A stretch of DNA of 64,000 bases, taken from positions 767,244-831,243 of the forward strand of contig VWZW01002585.1 in assembly GCA_013397115.1 (NCBI GenBank), in the 5' to 3' direction. The notes beneath the pieces were generated by a model, which searched no databases, was not told the DNA's origin, and saw only the letters and a list, made by a program, of their open reading frames with translations. The stretch comes from Edolisoma coerulescens (lineage: Eukaryota; Chordata; Aves; Passeriformes; Campephagidae). Positions within the stretch are counted from its first letter, which is position 1; each line of letters starts with the position of its first letter. The position numbers and the translations under genes were made by a program. Below are positions 12,801 to 22,680 of this stretch, piece by piece.

Positions 12801-14484
12801 TTCAACTTTAAAACTCTTCTTTAAGACTTAATTTGAAATAGGAATGGTTTGTATGAAGGCTGTAGTATTCCAACTACAATTATCAGGTGATATCTACACT
12901 GTAAGAAGCTGGCAAAATCCCTAAAACCTGTTTGTCAAAGTGTTGAGCTAGCACTTGCCAGTAACAGGTTGTTCTTCAAATGCAACAGGATTGTCAGTCT
13001 GATTCATTTAGTTTTAAGCTCATCACTGTGCTGGAAGTTACAAACTGATTGTGAGCTGAGAAGGAGGAGAAACACACACAAAATCCAGGGTGCCCAACAC
13101 ACAGAAGGCTCATTTGTTCCTCAATCCACCAAGAGGATGAAGCCTCTCTATATCTTATAGGCAGTTACATTAAAAATAATAAATACTTCAAAAGTTCCAG
13201 CATTCAGCAAATCAGCCAGTACATTTCCTCCTATTCAGTTTTAAAAGTGCTGATTTTGTACACTGGTATTTAACCAACAATACTATAGTAAACTATTTTT
13301 CTAACATTTAGAAATATATAAATGTGTACATAAACCAGAATTAAATTGACCGTGTTGTGCAGGAAAGCCAAGTTGCAAGTTTAGAGCAAAGACAGCATTT
13401 GAGCATAGATTAATCTGTTTAACGCATTGTCCAGCAATTCCCCAAGGGGAAAATGCTGCAGAAGTTTCCTGACTGCTGATTATAAATCTTGAACTTAATC
13501 AGAGTTACGTCACTTGGATTTAATCCTGTCCATAGAGACACCCACATTCAGTCCACAATTTCACAACACACTGGTTTTCCCAGCAGTGTTAGACACAGGA
13601 GTTCTGGTTCCCTTTCCTCCTGTTTCTGCCACTCACTTTGTTCCCTGCACTCTGGTGCACCATATCTTTGTTGTGCCAACTTAGTTCTGAGGCGATGCTG
13701 TCGAACACACTCAGCAAACTGGTTTACATTAAAAAGAACCCCCTTCCACATGCTCTCCACTCCTCAAAACACACAGTGCATTTGCAGGCTTCACAGATTT
13801 TTTTAACTAGAAAAAAAGGAAGCTTTTCATAGCATAATGAAAAGAGGAAAACAAATGGAAAGAAACATGTGTCTCAAAATGAGGTTTAACTCTAGATATC
13901 ATTTGTACAACTGCAAGTTGGGGTTAGATCCTCTAGCCTAGTTAGTAATTGAGATTTACCCTAAAAGGCACAGGTCCCCCAGGATGCAGAAGTGTGATTA
14001 GAGGAAGAATACTTCTCCTCCTGAAATGGCAGCTTTTTCAAGAGGTTACAGACTGGAAAAAGTTGTACACACACAAAAAAAAAAATCACATAGTAAAAGG
14101 AGCAGTGGAAGGAGATTCCTGGGGGGGTAACAACAAGAACTAAGAGCAGGTTCTGAATGAATCTTGCTGCTGTTTGCTTTGAAAACTTCCCACACACCTG
14201 GGAGTCTAGAAGTAGAAGCACTTGCTCAAATGACAGAAGGTCTGAACTAGTCTAGATGATAGGCAGCTATCACCTTCCTGCAAGTCTGGGAGCTGGCATT
14301 TTCTGGAGCACGGACAGCATCAGCATGTGGAACCAGCAGTCCTTACCTGGTGGCGATAGTTGTACCAGCCATTCGAACCTGCAACTATCACCACCCAGTG
14401 CTTGCCTCCATCTTCAGGCTCTTCCATGGGGAATGTGCTGATGCCCAGAGCACAGCCCAGCAGCACAACTGCTTTCAATATCAT
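756..14484 (-). CDS. LGMN: Legumain (asparaginyl endopeptidase), 5' part of gene, exons encoding residues 1-203
   Basis: Legumain is a C13-family cysteine protease that cleaves after Asn (and Asp at low pH) in lysosomes and endosomes, acting in protein turnover and antigen processing. The join is 14347-14484, 6481-6578, 5568-5649, 4965-5050, 2240-2315, 1703-1765 and 756-822 (complement): 610 nt, 203 codons plus one base, with every phase closing. Residues 1-17 form a signal peptide. Residues 30-46 hold the conserved block with Asn42, Arg44 and His45. RGD is at 118-120, the catalytic motif TDHG carries His148, and EACESGS carries the nucleophile Cys189. These positions equal the human numbering. 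Sequons NGS (Asn91) and NKT (Asn167) are kept. Human legumain has 433 residues, so the rest of the protease domain and the C-terminal prodomain lie left of the window. No damage is seen. It is divergent from GOLGA5, as in other amniotes. Confidence 0.97.
1703..1765 (-). CDS. LGMN: LGMN coding exon 6
   Basis: A 63-nt exon of 21 whole codons (residues 161-181), [10 protein letters not shown] through YRK. It contains sequon Asn167-Lys-Thr, which matches a known glycosylation site of human legumain. The acceptor is TTTTACAG and the donor GTAAAC. It is phase 0 at both ends, so skipping it would preserve frame but shorten the caspase-like core. Confidence 0.96.
2240..2315 (-). CDS. LGMN: LGMN coding exon 5 (catalytic His148)
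   Basis: A 76-nt exon. Its first base completes Ser135, followed by 25 codons (residues 136-160) containing VYFTDHG, where His148 is the general base of the Cys-His dyad. The acceptor is TCATTACAG and the donor GTAAGC after a run of three GAT codons (Asp158-160). Confidence 0.97.
3011..3070. repeat. Two-copy 30-bp tandem duplication
   Basis: Units 3011-3040 and 3041-3070 agree at 27 of 30 positions; each ends in GGTGATAGAAA. It lies in an LGMN intron. A local duplication, with no sign of a transposon. Confidence 0.85.
4388..4433 (-). repeat. 19-bp inverted repeat with 8-nt loop (hairpin) in LGMN intron
   Basis: Left arm 4388-4406 and right arm 4415-4433 are reverse complements except at one position. 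In the LGMN-sense RNA (minus strand) the single mismatch becomes a G-U pair, so the stem is fully paired. Pairing stops outside these limits. Confidence 0.8.
4965..5050 (-). CDS. LGMN: LGMN coding exon 4 (RGD motif)
   Basis: An 86-nt exon encoding [14 protein letters not shown] and onward to the split Ser135 (residues 107-135). RGD at 118-120 is the integrin-type loop known in mammalian legumain. The acceptor is ATCTTTAG and the donor GTAAGA. The phase-2 end joins correctly to the next exon. Confidence 0.96.
5568..5649 (-). CDS. LGMN: LGMN coding exon 3 (sequon Asn91)
   Basis: An 82-nt exon. One base completes Glu79, then 27 codons (residues 80-106) run from [17 protein letters not shown] to the Lys-Glu before the next exon. 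Sequon NGS at Asn91 replaces the NGT of human. The acceptor is CCTTTCAG and the donor GTAGGA, a somewhat weak but usable site. Confidence 0.96.
6481..6578 (-). CDS. LGMN: LGMN coding exon 2
   Basis: A 98-nt exon encoding [19 protein letters not shown] through DDIADND (residues 47-78) plus two bases of Glu79. The acceptor is AATTTCAG and the donor GTAAGT. The HAYQ...RNGIPDEQI block is among the most conserved stretches of legumain. Confidence 0.97.
6579..14346 (-). other. LGMN: LGMN intron between coding exons 1 and 2
   Basis: A 7.8-kb intron, the longest inside the visible coding part. It contains an A-rich run near 9323-9353 and a short imperfect repeat of TCTGAAGGAT-like units at 12077-12130. 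Several small ORFs occur on both strands, none with recognisable domains. No interspersed repeat was recognised. Confidence 0.85.
14347..14484 (-). CDS. LGMN: LGMN coding exon 1 (start codon, signal peptide)
   Basis: The coding part begins with ATG at 14484 (reading down) and gives [16 protein letters not shown], a typical cleavable signal peptide, then the short acidic propeptide (MEEPEDGG) and the start of the protease fold, [19 protein letters not shown]. It is 138 nt, 46 codons, with donor GTAAGG. The start was chosen because it matches the family N-terminus. The exon probably extends upstream as 5' UTR to about 14524, where TTCTTTGTTAG forms a plausible acceptor. Confidence 0.95.
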
Positions 14485-14524
14485 CTCTCTTCTTTATTTA
14501 CTCCACAAATGGCAGAAAATTTTC
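14485..14524 (-). other. LGMN: Probable 5' UTR part of LGMN first coding exon
   Basis: Directly upstream of the LGMN ATG, the minus strand reads about 40 nt back to a pyrimidine-rich acceptor (TTCTTTGTTAG). The intervening sequence has no ATG in any frame before the true start. The boundary is inferred from splice consensus only; the nearer GGAG at about 14503 is a weaker alternative. Confidence 0.45.
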
Positions 14525-16006
14525 CTAACAAAGAATTTTGAGAGAAGTAAATGAGAGGACATCAGTCAAAAGATAAATGCAGAACAAACATCAGTAGTAC
14601 CACAACTAGAAGCTTTTCTTGTTTGTGGGGTTTTTTGTTTGTTTTACAGACCATTTAACCCACAGTACAATTTCTGGTCATATCTTCCTTTAGCACCAAG
14701 CTGGTACTAGTTACAATAGGTTTTTGTCAGCTTTTAAATCTGACTGAAAGAAATACTGAATAGGACAACCAAGTTGTTCAGCTCCCTCTGGTTGTTTTGT
14801 TCTATAATAGCTGACAATGAATAAGTCTCAAATACAAAACAAGCCTCACTCTCAATTATATTTCACAGATAAAACTTTTTCAGATTAAAACTATTCTCTT
14901 GGTCTCTGCTTATGTGATTCCCTGGTTTCCACTCACTGGCAATTAGCCCATTATTACTGAGTCAAATCCCGGGTGATGTAGGATACTTAGACATGGAGAA
15001 TTTCTGGCGAGTTGGAAGGTCAGAGTGTCACCAAAGCTCCCTGTGCCCACAACACCAAAGAGGGTGGAAAGAGGCTGTGCCACTGTCCTGCACAAGACAC
15101 AGCCCTAACTGCTGGGGCTGAGGGGAAGTGCAGACTGTGAGAACCTCACGCTATTTGTGCAACCTGTCACGCTAGTGGAGAGCAAATGTGAACCAGCACC
15201 ACATGAAAGAGCAGCATTTTCACCTCTTGCTCAATGGTTAAGTGTTTGCACAAGGCGCACAGTGAGAGAATTGCGTCTGAGCCCGTGAATGTCAAATTTA
15301 GAAAATCCGAGCAGAAGTGAGGTTTGAGCCCATGCAGAAATGGCTCTTTCTACTTTCTTGAGAGGACTAGAAGTGGGGTCCTTGCTAGTGAATGTCCTGA
15401 GCGCCTTGACTGTCTGATAAACTATTTGCTCTACAAGCAAACTATCTGGCCGTATCTAATCACAGGTTTAAGGTTTGCTTTTTGAATTGGGTTTGGAGGA
15501 GGCAGGCAGATTACATTTATTGGTCACAGTCTCAGGTCTGCTGCATCCAATGTGAAACTCTAAAAGCAAAGTCCCCTGAAGAATTGCATGCTCCTGGCAC
15601 ACACATAAAGATTACACATTTCCTCGTGCACTGAGAGATGGGATTTTCCACCCACCTACTCACAAAAAAGAGATCCTGGAAGTTAATCACTACTGCTTGG
15701 TATGGAAGAACTGTCATAGTAAGAGGCAGAGTAGTCTACTTTAACATGGCTTTCTCTGGAATAAAAGCTAGAAACCCCCAAGCCATTCAATACGGTCACA
15801 AGGCAAAATGTCACAACTACCACTAAACCAAGTAAACGGTATCTAAGTCAGCCTCAGTACCCCCATCTGCAGCCACTCAAATGAGGCTGAAACAGAGAAG
15901 CAGCCAGCTCCTCTCCAAAGCAGCTGTGTTCAGTGAAGACTACTAACCTAACACATAGCGTGGGTTCACTGGTCACTAAGATTTAGTCTTGCAAGCAGTA
16001 GTATGA

Positions 16007-16051
16007 AATATACATATATGTACAGATTATACTATATATATATACACATAT
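16007..16051. repeat. AT/CA-rich simple repeat
   Basis: Alternating purine-pyrimidine DNA (ATACATATATGTACAG ... CTATATATATATACACATA). Degenerate microsatellite. Confidence 0.75.
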
Positions 16052-16386
16052 TTACAAGTTGGATTTTTTTATCCTTTTTAGTGGAGCTAGCACAAAGTAA
16101 AGGAAGCCATGCTATCATATGAGCTCCTATAGGAAGAACTGTTGCCACACATAAAAACTCCAGAACAGAAAAGACAGAACAAGCATTAACTGTTATGAAA
16201 CTGCTTCTTCCAAAAACTTATCTTTCAGGAAGAAGCCACTCCTGTCACTGCCTGTGACACTTGGAGCAAGAGTAACACATAGTAATTTAACAATTTTTTG
16301 CTTCTTCAGCAGTCAAGCAGATATGAAGGAATAAGCAGATTTTTCATTAGATGATTATACTCTCTCATGTTGAGCTGGAATTGTTG

Positions 16387-16413
16387 TGTCATTGTTGTCA
16401 CCAAACAATGACA
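16387..16413. repeat. 10-bp perfect inverted repeat, 7-nt spacer
   Basis: TGTCATTGTT at 16387-16396 and AACAATGACA at 16404-16413 are exact reverse complements. Each arm contains an ACAAT core, the SOX-type recognition word. It lies in the probable LGMN 5' UTR intron. Confidence 0.7.
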
Positions 16414-17589
16414 GGGGGCTTTGTATGGCAACTCTGCCTGATCTATCTTGTCACTTCTTCAGATGATAAGACAAATAACATAGTGTGCTGAAGATGCACT
16501 GTGTGTTCAACATCCATAACACTGCCTATTTTGTTGCCTACAGCCTGGCTAAGATTCAGACCAAGCTGTTTAGAACTTTTGCAAAGTGCCACAATACGCC
16601 ACAGGCCAACGAGCCTATTCATTTCCAATATTCAACTTCAGGTATATCTAACTCCTGAAACATTAGGCAAGAAAATAAAATCAGTATATTTTAGACAATC
16701 TGCTTATAAATCTTAATTGAGTTGGACTTACTGGAATATTGAGCTGAATTTCCTGCAAACAGATCCCTCAGAGCTCAGTGTCTGTCTCATAACGTTTCTC
16801 CAACTATAATATGTATTTACATGAAAAAAAAAAAAAGAAATTGTTCAAACAGTTGCTGGAGAACCTTTCACATGATGCTTAGCTCTCTGAGATACCATTC
16901 ATTAGAATCCAGGGCATATCAGTAGAAGCTGTGTTGGTGCCAGCTGTTCACTGGGCCACGTATCATGATGGCTAATTTCAAGGGAGGTCCTGGCACACAG
17001 ACATCCATCACATGGAAAGAGTCACTGCCACCATCAGTTACTGATAAACCAGGCAACTGGAAACAGTTTGATGGGATTGTCTATCCTGGTGAGTTCATGC
17101 TCCTGACTATACTAACAAGGATCTACAGTTCTCAGGACCCCAGGCAGTACCTCTGAGAGGGCCTGTGCTGTGCAGGCACAGATGTACCAGAGATGTACCA
17201 CTGTACACCAGCACTGCATTCTGCCTGCAAACAGCCCCACAACAGAAAAACCCTGGGCCAGATCAGGAACAGAGACTTAAGCTACCAGCCCCTCAGGCAG
17301 TCCCTCCATGAGGGATTCAAGAGTCTTCCAGATGGTACGAGGGTATCTAAGTCCTCACAGTTCTCACCTTTGCTGAGACAAAAGTTGTGACTGATGCAGA
17401 ACACCCAGGAGAAAAAAAATAAACACCAAGAAACACTGCACTGTATTAGCAAATAATATATATTTTGTCATGGATTATTTAGAATAGAAAAGAACCTCCT
17501 CTTTGGCACTAACTCATGACATATAATCTCACTTATCTGTCTTTTCCTATACTATAATTAAATCAAATTAACACCAGAAAGAAGGGAGG

Positions 17590-17830
17590 AAATAAAAAAA
17601 AAACCCAGACATACCACAATGGACTAATAAACCATAATTAATAAAGGCTCAGCTCCCCAGAGTTCTCCAAGCAGCACTTAAAACAGGTTTAAACACATGT
17701 GCAGTGGGAATGGGTCTTTTTTGTTTGTCTCTAACTACTACTTAAAAAAAACCCCCAAACCAAAACCAACAAAAATATAAACAAGCAAATGATGATCAAA
17801 CAAACAAACACACTCACGCACACACATATT
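17590..17830. repeat. A-rich and CA-rich low-complexity DNA
   Basis: Runs of A with interspersed C (AAAAAAACCCCCAAACC, CAAACAAACAAACACAC, CACGCACACACA). Low complexity, with no coding sequence. Confidence 0.6.
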
Positions 17831-20500
17831 TCTACTTGTTTTAAAGAAAGCTTTTGAGTGCAACTGGGCAATTTAAAAGCCTGTGTTCAGGGTTGTGTTG
17901 TGCAAGTTCTCAACCTACAGTTGAGAAGAGAAAGTTCCTCATCATGTGCTTTGCCTTCAAGTCATATTAAGAGAAAGCAGCTCAGCTGACCAGCTTACCA
18001 CAGGTACAGAAAAAGCCTTTCTCTGAAGATCCGTCACACGCGATCAGTCCTGAATCACATGCAGATTGAGACTATGTGGAAAAACTAAAAATTCACTACA
18101 AGATCATCTCAGAGTTTTGGTTGATCCATAAAATATGGTAATATTTGATCAGCTCTGCCTAGTCTTTCTGACAGAAGAGTTCATTAACTTTGCCTTGAGA
18201 CCATGCCAGGACAAAGGCCCATCTCAGACGCAGTGGGTTCAGCATCAGACCACCACGCACACATGCAGGTAAGGCTGCTGCACAGTTTGCACAATCTGTG
18301 GAAAAAGCCTGTCCAGAATTGGGTGGCTCCTGCCAGAACAATTCACTCTTCAAACCAGTCTTTCCTGACAGAGGTGCTTTGACCACTTCCCACTAGATAG
18401 CTAGCATACATCTCTGACTCGGTAAGAGAGAGATGCTTAAAGAAGACCACAACTGGAAATGGCTGGCTGCTGCTAGAACAATTTTTCTGGCCAACTGCCT
18501 GTTCCCTGAGTTCACAACTTTCCTTTGGGAAACAGTCCTTTAAGATCAATACTCTTAGAACAGGATAGCACTCTAAAGAAAGGACTTTGAGTTGATCAAA
18601 GTATTTTCCACTAGCTTTTAAAGCAATATTGACACTTCAGTAGCTTCCACTCCAAATACGTTAAGCACAGTCTCCAAGAGCTATATAAACAGAAACCATA
18701 TCTTTATTTTACTTGCATGAGAAGTAAGTACACTAACAGTAACCTTGCTGAAAAATAACAGCCTTAAGCTGATCAGATGATCATTACAGCTTTTCTATGA
18801 AGTCTTTCTACACAGCTCACTTCTTATAACCACTAGCCTTTCAGATTCCAGAATCAAGCCACAGTTCCTTTCTCCACACAGTGCTTGCATATTGCCTGCC
18901 ACTGTAATACTTAGATGCTGATTTCCACAAAATATGTGACAGTTCTCCTCGCAGGACACTGATGTCCATAGTTCTATCAGCAATGTTGTGCCTACATGCT
19001 GTGCTGGCTGCTACACAAACAGAAACACCTAAACCTGTGATTAGGCCCCTGCACAAAAAAATTTGATTTTCTGTTTTTCTTTCTGCACTACTGTGGTAGA
19101 AAGAAAAAAATCTTTATCATTATAAATTCTGATAAGGTACATTTTGAAGGAGATTATGGTTCCTTTTGCAAACCATTTCTTTACAAATTTTGCTAGTAAC
19201 CACTCTATGAACTGGCTTAGTATGATTAGAACTTGTAGTAAAATATTTCTGTTTAGCTACTGAAGATGTATAAGCCACTTTTAGTGTAAAAACCCACGAA
19301 TTTGTAGTTAACTCAGAATGATTCTTAATGTTGAATAAATGTATTTAAAAGTAGTTATAAATAAAGTTCATTCTCCTGTTAGCAGATTTACTTTTCTCAG
19401 CAGCAGGGATGGTACAATTTACCTGAAGGTAAAAAAAAAAAAAAATCATTCCTAGAATGGTGATAAGCCAATACACCTGGTTTAGGGGATTTTTTCTCTA
19501 CACTTCAAAAAACCCAGATTCAAATCTGGCAAACCTTAAGGCTTCAGCAGAACTGCTTCTGCTACTTACTTTCTTATCTGTCTGCAGATCTACAAAGCCT
19601 CTGCTGTCAATATTCTGATAGTAAGAAAAAACATATACTGCAACGCTGCATGAGTAACTTCGTTACATTGCTTGATTTGGCGTGGGGGGTATAAGGGTAG
19701 AAGAATAAGTCAGATAAGGGTAAGAATTTCTGCTCAGCAAACATGGAAATACTGGGAGCACGGAGAGAATGAAATTCTGGAGAAGTTATTACACACAAAT
19801 TCTTGTGTGAGATTACACAAGATTCCTGCACTCCACATGTCTTTTACTATGGTTTACCTTGGCATTTCAGATCTTGGCTACAACATTTATCTTAACCCCC
19901 AAATACAGACACCCAACACAGTGTTGGTCCATCCTAATTGGGAGCTAGTGGTGCTACTACCTCCAAGCAGAACCTCATGTTACGGCAAAGCTGTCTACCA
20001 GCTATAAATAACCAGCCACAGCCCAGCACCTTTCAGGCATCACCAGCTCTTTGAAGAAATCCCGTAAATAGTTACTCCATCCTCTTCCCCCGTTAAAAAT
20101 GTATTACCGATGACTAAATCTAAGTTGTTGCCACTGCCTCCCCCTCCAGATCTCCCTCCTCTCCTCTGCCAGCCCCGGGCAATGCCCTCGGAAGGATCCG
20201 CTCTGACTCCTGTCTCTCTTCCAGCACGGAGGGATCAAACACAGTTCCCGGGCCAGGCGTGCCAGCCCCAGGGCCAGACGGGGCGCCGGGCGGAGCGGCG
20301 GGGGCTCGGCAGCGCTCGGAGCCCGGGAAGGAAACCGGCACCCTCGGCCGCTCCCCTGGGAGGCGGTGGGGCCGCTCCCCCCTGCCTCTGCAGCCGGGCA
20401 GCGGAGGCCGCTCCCCGCTCACAGCTCCCTTCGCTCAAGCGTACCCCGCTTCCTCCCCCCCGGCCGGAGCCCCCGGACAGCGCGGCCCCACCGCCCTCAC

Positions 20501-20590
20501 CGCGCCGTGCAGAGGAGTCGCCGCCGCGGCCGCTGTGATTGCGGCGAGCGCCGTGCGGAGCCAGGCGACCGTGGGGGCGGACCCGGGAGC
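20501..20590 (-). other. LGMN: Candidate LGMN non-coding exon 1 (start approximate)
   Basis: On the minus strand a good splice donor, GCGCG then GTGAGG, has its GT at plus positions 20499-20500, just downstream (minus sense) of the CCAAT and GC boxes. A 5' UTR exon ending at 20501 would join the first coding exon near 14524. The upper end is a guess set by the CCAAT box. An alternative donor near 20414 (GTGAGC) is weaker. Confidence 0.4.
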
Positions 20591-20593
20591 CGG

Positions 20594-20598
20594 CCAAT
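20594..20598 (+). promoter_or_regulatory. CCAAT box
   Basis: GGCCAATCG context, a good NF-Y core, inside the CpG island and about 15 bp from a GC box. CCAAT boxes work in either orientation, so it can serve the minus-strand LGMN promoter. Confidence 0.5.
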
Positions 20599-20627
20599 CG
20601 CGGCCGGGCGGAGGCGGGGCCGGACAT

Positions 20628-20641
20628 CCAGCTGGGGGCAC
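20628..20641 (+). promoter_or_regulatory. CTCF-like site
   Basis: CCAGCTGGGGGCAC followed by TA matches the CTCF core consensus CCASYAGRKGGCRS at 13 of 14 positions (T in place of A at position 6). It lies in the CpG island between two divergent genes, a common place for CTCF. Motif only, with no occupancy evidence. Confidence 0.4.
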
Positions 20642-20708
20642 TACGAGCCCCAGCAAGCCCGGCGCCCCGCGCCCTGGGGCGGCCGCGGGCCCTGCGCGCC
20701 AAGCTTCT

Positions 20709-20721
20709 TGGGAGTTGTAGT
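20709..20721 (-). promoter_or_regulatory. ZNF143/THAP11-type promoter motif
   Basis: The minus strand reads ACTACAACTCCCA, an exact match to the first 13 positions of the vertebrate ACTACAAYTCCCAG promoter element bound by ZNF143/THAP11. These elements cluster near start sites of CpG-island genes, supporting a promoter here. Confidence 0.55.
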
Positions 20722-22327
20722 TCCGCGGCTGCGGGGTGAGTCGCCTGGTCCCAGGCGTTCCAGGAGTCCCGGGAAGCTCCTCTCGCGTGGCCCGGGATCG
20801 CGGCAGGGGCGCGTCGGGAGCCGCCGGGAGCCTCCCGGGCCGTGGCGTTTGCGCAGGTTGTTCACGGGATACGAACGGGGCCGCGCCCACTGCGCCTTCC
20901 CGTTGGAACTGCCCTGTGCCTTTGGGGCAGGATGCAGGCAGGAGGCCCAGAACGGGAAGGCAGAGGAATGTGCCAGAGGGAATCCATGAAATGACGGAAC
21001 AAGACGAACGGCCCCACGTGGTCCTTGTGTGTCTCGGCAAGGGTGGCCGGCGGAGCGCTGGCAGCTCTGCGGGCTGTGCACTGCCCATCCCTGCTGCCAG
21101 CGGCGCGGAGCGGGGCGCGCCCCTGAAGCGCACGCACCGGCAGAGTTGTGCGCTGACACCTCTGCCGAGTCTTCTCCGCTTCTAATGAGGGAAGGAAAAG
21201 CAAAGATCCTTTTTGAAAAGTAGAGGCACGTGTTTCTTTGGCTAATAAACCACGTACAAAGAAGCACACCAGCTTCCTCATTGCATACTATAAAAAACAC
21301 TTGCGTATCAGTACAAAAACCCCAACAACTAACTTTGCATTTTGTGACCAACTGACTGTTTTTGAATGTCTGCAGAAGGTCATAGTTTTGCTCTGACTGC
21401 TATTTCCATTGTCTGCATCGACTCAGCTTTGCTTATGATCATAAATGTAAAAGGTCATTGCAGGTTAATGATCATTACTTCTCTGGAGCAGCTGTGCCCT
21501 GTGACCTGCTGTGCCTCCTGACACAGTCAAGCTGTTCAAATTCGGGTCACTTCAGGAGTTACCTTTTTGAACTGACAAAGATCACCATGCTGATTATCCA
21601 GCAAGAAAAAAACAAGCTGGGAATCTTACTTTCACCTCATTTAATTCCAGCTTAGTAGCCAAGTGGGTTATGCTTATGTTGTATTATCCTACTGCCCTAA
21701 AAGATATCTAATATCACTTAAAAGCATTGCTGACCCATCATCCAAGTCCAAAGGTGTTTCTCATAGACAGGCTACATGAGGTAAGTACACCTTTGTCAGC
21801 TGTCACTTCTGAGAAGTCTAATATTATCATTGCCAAATAACCTGTCTATAACTTCTGCATTAATAAACATCAGCAAGATGTTCCTTTTTGTGAGATAGAT
21901 TGGAAGACTGCAACAAGAATCCGAAATCTCTGTCGAAATGTATCGGGCAGGTACTAAAAACACTCGAGTAATACACAGATTTTTACTACTGAATTCGATT
22001 ATTTCTTTGTGTTAGAAATTTAGGAAGCCTTCCTGAATTAAGTGGGAAGTTTGCCTAAGGGAAAGTATGAATGGTGTTGCTGGGTGTACAGGCTGAAGTA
22101 AGCAGAAAGATTGCTAAGATACAGTTGTGGGGCTCAAACAGAAGCAGCTACATCACCTGCAGCAGGAATCCAGCATGATCCTTGTGACTGCTGCTATCAT
22201 GGAAGAGAATAAATGGGCTATGACAATGTAAACAAATATACATATCATCTTTTTTAAAAGAGAAGAGCACATAAGTAGGTAATGGTAAAACCATGATGGA
22301 TTTATGAAATTGAAATTAAATGAAATG

Positions 22328-22680
22328 TTATTCAGCCTGCAGAAGAGAAGCCTCTTTGGAGACCTTGTAGCAACCTTCCAATACTTAAATGGGGCTACAA
22401 GAGGGCAGGGAGACAGACTTTTTACAGGGACATGTAGTGATAGGACAAGCAGGAATGGCTTTAAACTGAAAGAGGGCAGGTTTAGATTAGGTATTAGGAA
22501 GAAATGCCTTCATGTGAGGGTTGGGAGGCCCTGGAACAGGTTGTCCGGAGAAGCTGTGGAAGTGTTCAAGGCCAAGTTGGATGGGACTTTGAGCAACCTG
22601 GTCTAGCATGGCAGGGGGACTGGAACAAGATGATCTTTGGTCCCTTCCAGCCTGAGCCATTCTATGATGCTATGAAACAA
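22328..22680 (+). mobile_element. CR1 LINE fragment, 3' end
   Basis: Typical chicken-repeat-1 3' sequence. It reads TTATTCAGCCTGCAGAAGAG, then GGAGACCTTGTAGCAACCTTCC, then the AGGAAGAAATGCCTTCATGTGAGG region, GGCCCTGGAACAGGTTGTCC, and the diagnostic tail GGTCCCTTCCAGCC with ATTCTATGATGCTATGA. It is 5'-truncated and retains only the last ORF2 codons (LFSLQKRSLFGDLVATFQYLNGA). Immobile. Confidence 0.93.

Larger units (their letters stand above)
14525..20500 (-). other. LGMN: Probable LGMN intron 1 (5' UTR intron)
   Basis: Roughly 6 kb between the first coding exon and the CpG-island promoter. It contains an alternating TA/CA tract near 16007-16051, a short inverted repeat (16387-16413), A-rich and CA-rich low-complexity DNA near 17590-17830, and a 15-base A-run near 19431. 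No gene was recognised. That this is an intron follows from the promoter's position and is inferred. Confidence 0.6.
20230..21180. promoter_or_regulatory. LGMN: CpG island, probable LGMN promoter
   Basis: A sharp rise in G+C and CpG compared with the AT-rich flanks, densest at about 20250-20850. It contains a CCAAT box (20594-20598), a GC box (about 20611-20621), a CTCF-like site (20628-20641) and a ZNF143/THAP11-type site (20709-20721). It lies upstream of the LGMN coding exons on the minus strand, where the LGMN start site is expected. Many long ORFs in this stretch, on both strands, are by-products of GC richness. The assignment rests on position and composition; the exact TSS is not visible. 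Confidence 0.8.

Noticed and set aside
14347..14484. GGTTCGAAT on the minus strand resembles a tRNA B box.
   Set aside because: It is inside the LGMN coding exon (AGSNGW codons), with no A box or cloverleaf around it.
16387..16413. Inverted ACAAT words as a SOXE dimer site.
   Set aside because: The orientation is ATTGTT...AACAAT, the reverse of the usual head-to-head SOX9/SOX10 dimer arrangement, and the 7-nt gap is too long; kept only as an inverted repeat.
20110..21351. Many long ORFs (up to 236 codons) on both strands in the CpG island.
   Set aside because: They overlap in several frames at once, are Ala/Gly/Pro/Arg-rich, and lack domains; this is what GC-rich promoter DNA gives by chance.
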